Positions 36,271 through 45,600 of a stretch of DNA of 64,000 nt are shown here, one piece after another. The stretch's first letter is position 1. Each line of letters opens with the position of its first letter. The translations under genes and the position numbers were made by a program. The notes beneath the pieces are model-generated. The model made no database searches and was not told the DNA's origin. It was given only the letters and a program-made list of their open reading frames with translations. Source of the stretch: Paenibacillus nanensis (GTDB taxonomy: Bacteria; Bacillota; Bacilli; Paenibacillales; Paenibacillaceae); assembly GCF_003583765.1 (NCBI RefSeq), contig NZ_QXQA01000002.1:703452-767451 (forward strand), given 5' to 3'.

Positions 36271-36942
36271 CTAAACCTCCCGGAGGAAATACCCGACCAG
36301 AACAATAACTACTATTAGCGCGATCCCCCAGATGTTCTGGCTCTTCCGAAGCTTCCGGGTTTGATCGTCCAACCTGGCGATCATATCAACGTGCATTTTC
36401 TCAAGTGTCTGGTTAAACGTGTTCACAGCCTTATTCACTGCAGATAAAGTAGCTTCCATTTGCAGGCGAAATTGCTTGATTGCCTCTAGCGTATCGTCCT
36501 TGCTTTTTGAGAGATGATTCACCGTATCCATATGCAGGACCGCGTTCGATTGCGATGCCGTTTGCAGCATGGCCTTTATTTGTTCCAGCTGTTCATGGAA
36601 TTTCAAAAACGTCTTCCGATCCTGCTCGAAAATCGCTTTAACCGCATCTTGTTGACCAACGGTCAATTTCTCTACGACATCCTTGGAAGAAACCAGCAGC
36701 GTCTTTTGCAAGCTTTCCTGCAACTGGTTGACCTTGTTCATATAATCTTCGTTCTGCTTGTCCCATTCCGAGCGAAACGCCAAATCCGCCGCTTCCATCT
36801 GTGCAACCATTTGGGCAACCGCGTCCCTCGCTTCTTGCGAGGCTTGCAGCGCATCCGCCATATTCGAATTCAGCAGCATATTAAGCTCGTGAATCCGGTC
36901 TATCGTGCCTACCGGAGGCTCTTTATCCAACTTTACTCCCAA
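36271..36942 (-). CDS. Island protein 1: tail-anchored coiled-coil protein (223 aa)
   Basis: Almost the entire protein is amphipathic helix rich in Gln, Glu, Lys and Ala (about 10-195) with coiled-coil character. It ends in one membrane helix (IWGIALIVVIVLVGYFL, about 203-219) and the short tail REV. It would sit on the cytoplasmic face, anchored by its C-terminus. The start is TTG 36942, seven bases after AGGGGG. The nearby ATG at +4 in another frame leads to a stop. As first gene of the operon it could be the membrane platform for the dynamin-like GTPases. No family was recognised. Confidence 0.75.
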   Translation of the reverse strand: MGVKLDKEPPVGTIDRIHELNMLLNSNMADALQASQEARDAVAQMVAQMEAADLAFRSEWDKQNEDYMNKVNQLQESLQKTLLVSSKDVVEKLTVGQQDAVKAIFEQDRKTFLKFHEQLEQIKAMLQTASQSNAVLHMDTVNHLSKSKDDTLEAIKQFRLQMEATLSAVNKAVNTFNQTLEKMHVDMIARLDDQTRKLRKSQNIWGIALIVVIVLVGYFLREV

Positions 36943-37060
36943 TTCATAACCCCCTATATATGTTCAAAAGAATCAAAAACCTTCAAATCAACTAACTAAA
37001 TAGGTATTTATAACTATACATTAAAATCTCCAACACTTCCTTAATTTTCTTTGAAAAAAT

Positions 37061-37077
37061 GAAAGGAAATACCTTTC
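37061..37077. promoter_or_regulatory. Inverted repeat GAAAGG-N5-CCTTTC, possible operator
   Basis: Six-base arms flank AAATA about 120 bp upstream of the first island gene. No regulator gene is found in the island, so any regulator would be encoded elsewhere. Confidence 0.3.
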
Positions 37078-37117
37078 TTTCAAATCCACTTTGCCTTCTA
37101 AAACTATATAACATAGA

Positions 37118-37169
37118 ATGAGTCGGCTTCTTACGCTCAGAGTGAACTGATACGAAGAAGCCGACTCAT
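37118..37169 (-). terminator. Terminator-like hairpin after sigK
   Basis: A perfect 15-base stem (37118-37132 with 37155-37169) encloses a 22-base loop, 22 bp after the sigK stop. The tail on the minus strand is only moderately T-rich (TCTATGTTATATAGTTTT). Confidence 0.65.
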
Positions 37170-37190
37170 GATTTTCATATTATTACTAAC

Positions 37191-37698
37191 TCATCTCTTC
37201 GACTTATAAAACTCATGATACAGCTTCATAAGCGCTCTCTTCTCAATCCTCGACACATAGCTCCGTGAGATCCCCAATTCCTTCGCAATCTCCCGCTGCG
37301 TCCGCTCATCCCCGCCATGCACCAGCCCGAACCGGCCAATGACAACTTCTTTCTCGCGGTCATCCAATATGTCCAAATTCTTATAAATCTTGCTCTTCTC
37401 GATCTTGAGCTGCACTTTATCCGCCACATCGTCGGACTCGGTCCCGAGGATGTCGATCAGCGTGATCTCGTTCCCCTCTTTATCCGTGCCGATCGGATCG
37501 TGCAAGGATACGTCCTTGCGCGTCTTCTTCAAGCTGCGAAGATGCATAAGTATTTCGTTTTCGATACAACGGGCTGCGAAGGTTGCAAGCTTCGTGCCTT
37601 TGCCCGTTTGGAAGCTTTCGATGGCTTTGATCAGGCCGATTGTGCCTATCGAAATTAGATCCTCTAGATCTTCGCCCGTGTTATCGAATTTTTTGACG
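37191..37698 (-). repeat. Right direct repeat (3' part of intact sigK)
   Basis: This is the counterpart of 25153-25658, in the same orientation and about 93% identical by eye. It ends at the same TTTTTTGACG junction. The rest of sigK (37699-37889) has no counterpart on the left. Confidence 0.85.
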
Positions 37699-37889
37699 AT
37701 ATGGGCGACCAAACGTAAATTGTGCTCGATCAGCAAGTTGCGCGAGTGCGGGTTGCCTTCTGCCATTAACGCCAAATGCTTTGCTTCCTCGTCCTCCTTC
37801 AGCGGCTGAGGAAACGCGTTATTTTTCACATACGACACGAGCAGCGTCAGCTGCTTAATGAACAAAGCGATAGCCGTAAAAAATCCCAT
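37191..37889 (-). CDS. sigK: Sporulation sigma factor sigma-K (pro-sigma-K), intact
   Basis: The 232-residue protein starts with the hydrophobic pro-sequence ([20 protein letters not shown]) that keeps sigma-K inactive until SpoIVFB cleaves it. [31 protein letters not shown] (region 2) and [15 protein letters not shown] (region 4) follow. Sigma-K drives late mother-cell gene expression during spore formation. The gene is uninterrupted, unlike the split sigK of B. subtilis. Its last 508 bases are repeated on the far side of the island, so its 3' part may have been supplied by the inserted element. A sigma-E-like -10 box lies upstream. The length is slightly below the 241 residues of B. subtilis. 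Confidence 0.95.
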   Translation of the reverse strand: MGFFTAIALFIKQLTLLVSYVKNNAFPQPLKEDEEAKHLALMAEGNPHSRNLLIEHNLRLVAHIVKKFDNTGEDLEDLISIGTIGLIKAIESFQTGKGTKLATFAARCIENEILMHLRSLKKTRKDVSLHDPIGTDKEGNEITLIDILGTESDDVADKVQLKIEKSKIYKNLDILDDREKEVVIGRFGLVHGGDERTQREIAKELGISRSYVSRIEKRALMKLYHEFYKSKR

Positions 37890-37972
37890 GCTCCGTACCC
37901 CCCATGCTGTATTGGCAGGACTGCCGGCTCATGCCGAGCCTTCGTCCGTGCTCGCAAGAACGTCAGTTGTAC

Positions 37973-37980
37973 ATTGTATG
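37973..37980 (-). promoter_or_regulatory. Sigma-E-like -10 element upstream of sigK
   Basis: On the minus strand CATACAAT matches the sigma-E -10 consensus CATACAMT exactly, 84 bp upstream of the start codon. In known spore formers sigK is transcribed first by sigma-E. The -35 region is a poor match, so this rests mainly on the -10 box. Confidence 0.45.
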
Positions 37981-38090
37981 TAGGCGTGGGCCTATCTGTG
38001 CATGTACGTCATGAAAGAATCATTTTTAAACGTCGTTAACGGAGGGCTGCGAAACATGTCGAATTTCAATCTCTTCCATACGTAACGCGA

Positions 38091-38131
38091 AAAAGCCCGG
38101 CATGCTCTCACACTCTGAGAACTGCCGGACT
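38091..38131 (-). terminator. Terminator after the chemoreceptor gene
   Basis: Nine-base arms with one mismatch (38094-38102 with 38123-38131) and an inner stem lead on the minus strand to GGGCTTTTTCGCG, 13 bp past the stop. Confidence 0.75.
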
Positions 38132-38143
38132 TCCCATCCGCCT

Positions 38144-39427
38144 TTATCTATATCGGAATTGCCCGATTCCGCTTTGCAGGGCAATGGTCATATTTCGCAG
38201 CTCGTTGGAAGCGGCGGCAACCTCCTCCACCATCGCATTCTGCTCCTGCACCGACGCCGCGATCATTCCCAGCTTCTCGGCGTTTTGACCCGCCGCGTCG
38301 GCTACATGCTCCGCGCCTGCCTGCATGGCGCTCATCTTCGCCGATTGGGTGGACATCAGCTCCGCGATTCGGTCGATGGCTTCAACCGTTCGCCGGACAG
38401 ATTGCGTGATGATGAGCTGCATGCGGCTAATCGTTTCGCCCGTATGAGCCGCTTCGGCTTCGGTATGCTGCGCCTGCGTTTCGATCCGGTCAACCGCTAC
38501 CGTCAAGTCGGACTGAATCGCCCCAACCAGGCCGCCGATATGCTTCACTTCGGTTGTGGTATGATCGGCTAGCTTTCGGATTTCGCCGGCAACCACTTGG
38601 AAGCCCTTCCCATGCTCGCCTGCATGGGCCGCTTCGATTGAAGCATTCAACGCGAGAAGACGGATACGGTCTGAGATTTCCTCCACCGCATGGATGATTT
38701 GCCCGATCTGAACCGCATGGTTTTCCAGGTTTTTCATCATAACGGCTGTCTCGCTGCCCTCGGCCGCCAGTCTATTCATGGCTGAAGACATCGAACTGAT
38801 GGCCTCGCTGCTCTTCGACATGGCTTCCGCCATGCGTCCGGCATCTTCTTGAGCGGCCGCCGTACAAGCCTTCGCATCGGAGGAAATCACGGCAATCTCT
38901 TCAATAGAAGCGTACATCGAGCGAGAAAGCTCCGCCTGCTTATCGGTATTGCCGGAAATTTCCCCTACGCGCTCGGTCACGCCTGTCAGCAAGCCCGCTA
39001 CCTGCTCCAGCGCCTGCCGCAGATGCTCCACTTCCGTCCCTGTCTCCGTGGAGTGCTCATCGATATTGGCTACAATTCCCCGTAGACTCGTGATCATCTG
39101 GTTGAAGGACGAAGCCAGCTGCGCAAGCTCGTCCCCGGAATTCGGAATCGCCACCGCGGCCTTCAAATCGCCTTTAGCCGCAGCGCTTGCCGCTTTATGC
39201 AGCGCGTTAAGCGGTCCCACCAGCCATCTTGCCGTTAACCAGCCGAGAAACCCCGTCCAAAAAACGCCTAACGCAAAGGTCAAGCTTGTAAATAGCCACG
39301 ACTCCATATTCGGAGCCAAATAATCCTTCAGCACGAAAATAAAAAACGCGCTGGTGCCGTACGTTACCGTTGCTGCAACGCTAATGCCTACAACGATTTT
39401 TGTAACAAGACTGTTCAGCAGCTTCAT
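38144..39427 (-). CDS. Methyl-accepting chemotaxis protein without an extracellular sensor domain
   Basis: Two membrane helices lie close together (about 10-33 and 43-66), leaving only about ten residues outside the cell. HAMP spans about 66-120 and a methyl-accepting signalling domain spans about 140-427. The conserved hairpin tip is [20 protein letters not shown] with [19 protein letters not shown]. With no external sensor it must sense a membrane, redox or internal signal, or receive input from a partner. The start is ATG after AGGGGGAG. A perfect FNR-type palindrome 66-81 bp upstream hints at oxygen-dependent expression. Confidence 0.9.
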   Translation of the reverse strand: MKLLNSLVTKIVVGISVAATVTYGTSAFFIFVLKDYLAPNMESWLFTSLTFALGVFWTGFLGWLTARWLVGPLNALHKAASAAAKGDLKAAVAIPNSGDELAQLASSFNQMITSLRGIVANIDEHSTETGTEVEHLRQALEQVAGLLTGVTERVGEISGNTDKQAELSRSMYASIEEIAVISSDAKACTAAAQEDAGRMAEAMSKSSEAISSMSSAMNRLAAEGSETAVMMKNLENHAVQIGQIIHAVEEISDRIRLLALNASIEAAHAGEHGKGFQVVAGEIRKLADHTTTEVKHIGGLVGAIQSDLTVAVDRIETQAQHTEAEAAHTGETISRMQLIITQSVRRTVEAIDRIAELMSTQSAKMSAMQAGAEHVADAAGQNAEKLGMIAASVQEQNAMVEEVAAASNELRNMTIALQSGIGQFRYR

Positions 39428-39740
39428 CGTTGCTCCCCCTGACGATAATGAAAGATTCTCAATGAATTATGTCACATTTTGTTATCAAAAACTGTGATTT
39501 ATATCACACCCCTCCCTAAACGAGGCACGAACACAACGGTTCGCGTCATGCATAAAGGATGGAAATTTGCAAAAAAGACCCGGATTTTAGAAATCTATCT
39601 TTTCTTATTTATGTTAAGTTGAAGGCATGCGGCATCATGAAATATCGATCATACCATCACGTTTTGGAAGGAGGCTGCCAATCGCGTCCATCGCATCCGT
39701 AAGCGAACAATGTTAAAGCTCTACAAGAGGAGGAACAGGA
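39428..39740. other. Divergent promoter region, chemoreceptor and GH43 genes
   Basis: The 313 bp carry both promoters and the FNR/CRP-type palindrome at 39493-39508. I see no gene. A frame on the minus strand overlaps the GH43 gene start and is not credible. Confidence 0.5.
39493..39508. promoter_or_regulatory. FNR/CRP-type palindrome TGTGA-N6-TCACA
   Basis: TGTGATTTATATCACA is a perfect match to the site used by Bacillus Fnr and by CRP-family proteins. It is 66-81 bp from the chemoreceptor start and 233 bp from the GH43 start, so the chemoreceptor is the more likely target. Confidence 0.5.
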
Positions 39741-42536
39741 ATGAGAAGCGTATTCGGAACGGTGATGGCCTTCCTGCTGCTCGTTGGCGTAGCGGCCGTT
39801 CCCGTTAAAGCGCATGCCGCGGATCCGGCTGCGGAAGGTCAAGGTCTGCTTGGCGAGTTTTATCGCTGTGTCCCGAACCCCAATAATCGCGAGGATATTA
39901 ACGTTTTTAAATTTGACGATTTTCGCGGAGAGCGGACGGTCAGTCAATTGAATGGCGACTCGTTCACAAGTCTATTTAACCAGATGACCGGCTCGCCCGA
40001 TTACAACACCGCCCGATTTACAGGCACGATCGTACCCAAATATTCAGAGGAATACATCTTCCATATGGTAGGCGACGACGGCTTCAGACTGTGGCTCGAC
40101 GGAGAGCTGATCATCGATTTCTGGCAGCAGAAGTGGGAAATCGAACAGTCCAGCGCCCCGATCTGGCTGGAGGCAGGCAAGCATTACGATGTGAAGATTG
40201 AATATTTGCAGGGCTGGGGCGGCGCATGGCTCCGCATGGAGTGGGAAAGCGCCAGCCAGCAGCGGGAGATTGTTCCGGAATCGGCCCTATACCTGCCGGC
40301 GGAGCGCACCCTTGCCGCGAAGAAAGAAGATTTGAACGGAGAAGTGCAAAAGGCCGAGTATTTGATAAGCAGCTTTACAGATCAAGTATCGGAAAATGAT
40401 GCAGCCCGCCTGAATGAAGTGAAGGCATCGGCAGAACAATTGCTGAGCTCGATGGACGGAATGGAAATAGACGACAGGGAAAAAGCTGTTCTTGCTTCCG
40501 AAATGATACAAACCGTATCTGATGCGCGTTCCGCTTTTATGAAACAATTGGGCGCTACAAGCCCCACCGTGCATAAGAAGTTCAACAACCCGTTATACCA
40601 GGGGCAGGATCCCTTCGTAACGTATAAGGACGGTTTTTATTATTTCGTCTCCTCCAGCAACCTGGATTCCAATAACAAAGTATACGTATCCAAGTCGCGG
40701 ACTCTGGTCGATCAGGGCGAAAAGGTCATGGTTTTCGACTCGAAGGGCACGCAGACTCGCATTTTTGCTCCGGAAATCTTTTTCCTGGACGGCAGATGGT
40801 ACATCTACTACTGCGCCGATCTGAAGGAATACGGGTACCGGCATATGGCGACTGTGCTCGAATCCGTCAGCGACGATCCTCAAGGGGAATACGTAAGCAA
40901 AGGCGCCATCTATACCGGCGTGAACGGCGAGTACAGAGAGGCTAACGACTTTACGGTGTTCGAGCTTAACGGACAGCTGTATGGGGTATGGGGAACGTTA
41001 GGCCCCGGAGAGCCTGCAGGCCCGGCCATTGCCCCAATGGATAATCCTTATACCATTTCGGCAGACCGCACGATCCTGCGGAACGGCGGCGGTGAAGGTC
41101 CTCGCGTCCTTCAGCGCGACGGCAAAATTTTTATTACCGTATCGGAAGGCGACTATGCATCGAACGGATACCGCTTATCCTACTTCATGAATACCGACGG
41201 GGATGTCCTGAATCCTGATTCATGGACTCGTCAAAATGACGTGTTCACGTCGACAAGCGACGTTTCTGGTCCGGCTCGGGCAGGCTTCGTGAAATCGGCG
41301 GACGGGACGGAGGATTGGATGATCTATCACTCCCGCGTCTACAAGGACACGGAGCGCAACTGGTGGAGACAGGTCCATATCAAAAAATTCGGCTGGAACG
41401 AAGACGGCACGCCTAACTTCGGCAAACCCGTCTCCCCTTACGAGTGGCAGCAGCTGCCATCCGGCGATTTAGGGCTTGGCGTTATGTATCAAGCGGAGGA
41501 CGCCATTTTGTATGGCGATATTACGGTTGAAAATCGCTACGCCAACCATCAGGGCTCCGGATATATCCATTTGCCCGAAACGGTCGGCGCGGAAGCCAGC
41601 TTTGTCGTTGAGGCGGAGACGGCTGGCGATTATATTGTAGGTTTAAGGTACGCCTATGGCGTGCAAGTGAACGGAGAATCGACGAATCATCCAACGACCC
41701 AGCTGCCGTCCCGCGCGAAAATCAATGTGTATGTGAACGGCGCTCACGTCAAGACGATTGCTCCAGACAAAACCGCGATCAGCTGGGAAGAGTGGTTCAC
41801 GGCTTCCGAACGGTTAACCCTATCATCTGGCAAAAACGTCATCAGCTACCGGATCGACAACGGCAGCATCGGCAACGTCAATGTCGACTTTATGTCGATG
41901 TATAAGGCGGATGTTCCGAATGATGCCGAGCCTGCGGCGCTTGCCGCAATCCTCACCGGCCCGCAGCAGACTGCCGCGGGAAGCGCCTTCGGGGCAACGT
42001 ACGGTTTGGCGCAAGTGCCAAGCAGCCCGGAAGAAGCGATTTACGCGCAAGATCTTGTGTTCCATTATGATCCGTCGAAGCTTCAATTTATTTCGGTCGA
42101 ATCGTTGATGGAAGGGCTTGTCGTCATCGATTCCAGGACTGATATCGTGGGCCAAGTGCGAATTCTCGTTGTCAGCGAGGGGGCCGGACATGCGGTCGCT
42201 GCGGACGGCGATTTGCTAAAGCTTCATTGGAAAGCGCTTCAGCCCGTCTCGCAGACGGCCATTACGCTTTCCCAGGCATTGCTTGCGAATGCGGACGGCG
42301 CCGAGACCGCTTTGCCGCCTGTTTCGTTACCGATCGAGATCCGAACCGCCGCCGCGCCGGGAGATACGAACTCGGACGGCAAGGTAAGCGTCGGCGATCT
42401 CGCGCTTGTCGCCGCCAGCTACGGCAAGGACTCGACTAGCCCGGATTGGAACGCCGTCAAGAAATACGATATGAACCAAGACGGCGTCATCGACATTGCG
42501 GACTTGGCGTTTATCGCGAGGACGATTCTCCAATAG
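39741..42536 (+). CDS. Secreted modular GH43-type glycosidase: PA14, GH43, CBM-like, cohesin-like, dockerin (931 aa)
   Basis: A signal peptide (cleaved near AHA-ADP) is followed by PA14 (about 30-190, with GDDGFRLWLDGELIIDFW), a helical linker (about 195-270) and a five-blade GH43-type domain (about 280-575). The GH43 domain has a base-like Asp in GQDPFVTYKDG and an acid-like Glu in GGGEGPRVLQRDG. A CBM35/CBM6-like domain (about 585-725) starts MYQAEDAILYGD. A cohesin-like domain (about 735-870) contains VFHYDPSKLQFISVES. A type I dockerin (about 873-931) has two calcium loops, DTNSDGKVSVGDL and DMNQDGVIDIADL. Likely an arabinofuranosidase or xylosidase acting on plant polysaccharide. Start: ATG after AGAGGAGG. 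Carrying both cohesin-like and dockerin modules on one chain is unusual. Confidence 0.85.
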   Translation: MRSVFGTVMAFLLLVGVAAVPVKAHAADPAAEGQGLLGEFYRCVPNPNNREDINVFKFDDFRGERTVSQLNGDSFTSLFNQMTGSPDYNTARFTGTIVPKYSEEYIFHMVGDDGFRLWLDGELIIDFWQQKWEIEQSSAPIWLEAGKHYDVKIEYLQGWGGAWLRMEWESASQQREIVPESALYLPAERTLAAKKEDLNGEVQKAEYLISSFTDQVSENDAARLNEVKASAEQLLSSMDGMEIDDREKAVLASEMIQTVSDARSAFMKQLGATSPTVHKKFNNPLYQGQDPFVTYKDGFYYFVSSSNLDSNNKVYVSKSRTLVDQGEKVMVFDSKGTQTRIFAPEIFFLDGRWYIYYCADLKEYGYRHMATVLESVSDDPQGEYVSKGAIYTGVNGEYREANDFTVFELNGQLYGVWGTLGPGEPAGPAIAPMDNPYTISADRTILRNGGGEGPRVLQRDGKIFITVSEGDYASNGYRLSYFMNTDGDVLNPDSWTRQNDVFTSTSDVSGPARAGFVKSADGTEDWMIYHSRVYKDTERNWWRQVHIKKFGWNEDGTPNFGKPVSPYEWQQLPSGDLGLGVMYQAEDAILYGDITVENRYANHQGSGYIHLPETVGAEASFVVEAETAGDYIVGLRYAYGVQVNGESTNHPTTQLPSRAKINVYVNGAHVKTIAPDKTAISWEEWFTASERLTLSSGKNVISYRIDNGSIGNVNVDFMSMYKADVPNDAEPAALAAILTGPQQTAAGSAFGATYGLAQVPSSPEEAIYAQDLVFHYDPSKLQFISVESLMEGLVVIDSRTDIVGQVRILVVSEGAGHAVAADGDLLKLHWKALQPVSQTAITLSQALLANADGAETALPPVSLPIEIRTAAAPGDTNSDGKVSVGDLALVAASYGKDSTSPDWNAVKKYDMNQDGVIDIADLAFIARTILQ

Positions 42537-42546
42537 TGAAACAAAG

Positions 42547-42572
42547 AAACCGACCTTGCGAAAGGTCGGTTT
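42547..42572 (+). terminator. Terminator shared by the convergent GH43 and AddA-like genes
   Basis: An 11-base perfect stem (42547-42557 with 42562-42572) with a GCGA tetraloop lies 10 bp after the GH43 stop. T-runs occur on both strands, so it can serve both genes. Confidence 0.8.
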
Positions 42573-42622
42573 TGTTTACTCAAATCGGAATGGCAACCAA
42601 GCTTCCCATTCCAGCAGACTTC

Positions 42623-45600
42623 TTACACCACAACATACCGATGCGAGTGGAGAAAATACAGCCCCGCTTCCTTCACCTTTCCGCCGGTCAGCCTCTCCCA
42701 TTCCTCCGCGTACGCTTTGACCTGCGGCCTATAATAAGCCGTAAGCCGCTCTTCCTGCGAGAGGTCGTGATGGTCGGTCTTGAAATCCGCGATCACCCAG
42801 CCGCCGTCCTGCTCCTCGAAGACGAGGTCTATGACGCCGCGAAGAAGGATGGCGCCCGCCGTTCCGTCAGCGCTATCCGCCGGTTCCGACTCCATTCTTG
42901 CAGCTTGGAACGAAAACTCGAAATATCTTCTCACCGACCGCATGCACCGCTCCCACAGCTCGGATTCGGCTGTCTTCCGGACCGCTTCAAGAGCAGGCTC
43001 GATCCACTTCTCCTCCGCTTCCTCCTCCTGAGCAGCCATCTTGCAAAATAACGGCAAGTCCGAAACGTCCATTCCCTCGCCAAGCGCCTGCAAGCAGCGA
43101 TGAACCAAGATGCCGTAGGCCATGCCTTTGCCCTCCGCCGAACGCCGAATCGGAACGTTGCCGCCGCCGGCCGACTTGGCAAGACCTGTTACGCTAGCGC
43201 TCCGGTAGCTTGGCTTCGCCGCCTTCTCCAAGCGCGACCTACGCTCCGCAGACCACCCCTGTATGTCCGGCATGATCTGAAGCTCATCGGGTATAACAGG
43301 CTTTGCGTTCGCCTCGTCCAGCTCCAGCTGATGCTGCAGCGAGCCTGCAAGCAGGCTCCACGGATCAATTGCCGGCCGCGACGGATACCGGCTGACGATC
43401 AGCAGCTGCTTCGCCCGCGTTGCCGCCACATACAAGAGCCGCTCCGTCTCCGCATGCATGAAGAGCCGTTCCGTCTCGTTGCGTTCCGCCCAGCCGACGG
43501 GCTGCGCAATCACTTCGCTCGTGTAGCTGTCCCGCTGCTTCGAAATGGTGAAGTAGCCCTTCGGCCGCTCGGCCAGCCGATCGATATGCTCCGTCGCGTC
43601 GTGATCGACATTGCCGCACGGGCAAGCGAGGAATACGACCGGCGCTTCAAGCCCCTTCGCCTTATGCAGGTTCATGATGCGGACAGCGGCTCCGCTCCCC
43701 GAGAAGAGGCTGGCCGACTCCAGCGCTTCCTCCTCCGTCAGCTTGACCAGCCGAGCTGTCAACGCCGCCCAATCGACGGCAGCGTCCGCATCCTGCTGCA
43801 GCGTCTCGAGCAGCTTAATCAAGGTCCCGCTCCGGATCGCTCCGCCCGAAGCCCCTCCGCCCGCGGCAGCCGCGATTAAGCCCATGTCATCGAGCATTCG
43901 GCTGAGCGCAGATAGAGCCGGCAAGCTTCGGGACCATTCGGCGTATTTCCGAAGGGCGCTTAACGCTTCTTCTACCTTGGCGCCCTTCTCCGACAACGCT
44001 TCCTCTTCCCTTGAAGCGTACAAATAAATTCGTCCGCCTTCGCGGCGGTAATGATACAGCTCATCGTCGCTGATGCCGAAAAGCAGCCCTCGGAGCACCG
44101 CCAGCAGCGCCACCTGGTCGAGCGGGTTGTTCAAGGCTTGAGCGAGCGAGCGAACGGCGGCAAGCTCCTCCGTCATCGTCTCGCTGCCCGACGTTTCCGA
44201 GGGCAGCCCGTATCGCTCCAGCATCGCCGCGTACAGACCGATATACTTGCGGTATTTGACCAGAATAAGTAAGTCGCCGGGCGCCGCCGGGCGGGTTAAC
44301 GCATGCCCGTTCCCATCCTTATCGACCGTTATGGTTAGATTGCCTCGGCATGCCCACGCGATGTAGGACGCCATTCGTTCCGCGTCCCAGCAAGCAATGT
44401 CCAGCTGACGGTCAAAGTCCTGCTTCGGCACATGCATCGTATAAACGCCATGGAGAGACTTCTTCCCCGAGGGATTAGGCAGCTGCGTCAGCATGCGCAC
44501 ATAAGGCGCTTGAAAATCGGAAGCTTGGTCCGGGGCCGCAAATTTGCTTTCAAACGCGTAGTTCACATAATCGCCGATCGCTTTCACGGAGCGGAAGTTG
44601 CGGTTCAGTCCCAGCACTGCCCCCGAGGCCGCAATCCGGCTCTTCACGAAGTTATAGGTCGAAATGTCCGCTCTTCGGAACCGGTAGATCGACTGCTTCG
44701 GATCGCCCACGACGAACAGGGACCCCGGCCGCGGAACCGCCTTGCGCCAATCGGCCTCCGCCGGATCCGCCCCCGTCAGCAGCATCATCATTTCCGCTTG
44801 AATCGGGTCCGTATCTTGAAACTCATCCACGAACAGCACCTCGATGCGCCCTGCAAAATAGCGCCGAATCTCCGAGTCCGCCCGCAGCAGCTCCGCCGCC
44901 TTCATGAGCAAATCTTGAAAATTAAGCTTGCCTTCCTCAAGGCGGCTCTCCCTGTTATACCGGACAGCTGGCCGCACAAACGCCACGACCTTCGGATGGA
45001 GGTATTCCCGCCATTTCGTAAAAAACGGCTCGAGCATCGTAATTCGCCACTGCTGGAACTTATCCGAGATTTGCTTCGCCATCCGTTTATCCGTCCAACG
45101 GTTCTGCGTCACCGACAACCCCCGGTCGAACAGCTTCACCAGCTGCAGCAAGCTCATCTCGTCGTTCGTCCCCTTCGTATCGAGATAACGCAGCGCCAGA
45201 CGGATGGCCTTCTGAAGAGGATCCCAGCCTTTCTCCGGCTCGTAAGTAGGTATGTAGGGCGCGGCCTCTTCCAGTAACGGCGGAAGCGATTCCCGAATCC
45301 AGCTGAAGTCCGGCTTCTCCGCCGGCTCGGTGAAAATCTCAACATCCTCATATTGCGACACGCGGTGGTACACCGCTCTCAAATCTTCGACTGTCATATT
45401 AAGCTCGATCAGCTCATCCAGCAGCTCCGTCGCGCCCTGCTCTTCAAGCAACATCAAATAACGATCCCAGTTCCGCTCCCGCAGCTCCAAATCTTCGGAC
45501 TCGTCGATTTCCCGGAATGCCGGATCCAGCCCCGCTTCAATCGGCCTCTCCCGGAGCAGTCTGCCGCAGAAGGCATGGATCGTGCCGATAAAACATGCCG

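Larger units (their letters stand above)
25659..37190. mobile_element. Putative genomic island between sigK direct repeats
   Basis: The 11.5 kb between the two sigK repeats is filled by one nine-gene operon. The arrangement (complete gene, cargo, orphan 3' end) is what remains when an element integrates inside a gene and supplies a replacement 3' end. No integrase, transposase or excision gene is visible, so mobility is inferred and may be lost. Homologous recombination between the repeats would excise the island and leave one sigK. Simple tandem duplication followed by insertion is an alternative. Confidence 0.5.
36943..37190. other. Promoter region of the island operon
   Basis: The 248 bp are clearly AT-rich compared with the genes on both sides. 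They contain an inverted repeat (37061-37077) and the terminator of sigK (37118-37169). The operon promoter must lie between that terminator and 36943. No gene is seen. Confidence 0.5.

Noticed and set aside
25153..37889. Classical skin element splitting sigK
   Set aside because: sigK is intact at 37191-37889, the orphan copy starts at a different codon and is frameshifted, and no serine recombinase or excision gene is present.
39657..39947. 96-codon minus-strand frame across the GH43 start
   Set aside because: It covers the GH43 ribosome site and signal peptide codons antisense and has no motif or start signal.
42446..43051. Plus-strand frames antisense to the AddA-like gene
   Set aside because: High-GC third positions create many open antisense frames in 42.6-48.8 kb. 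None has a start site or recognisable protein pattern.
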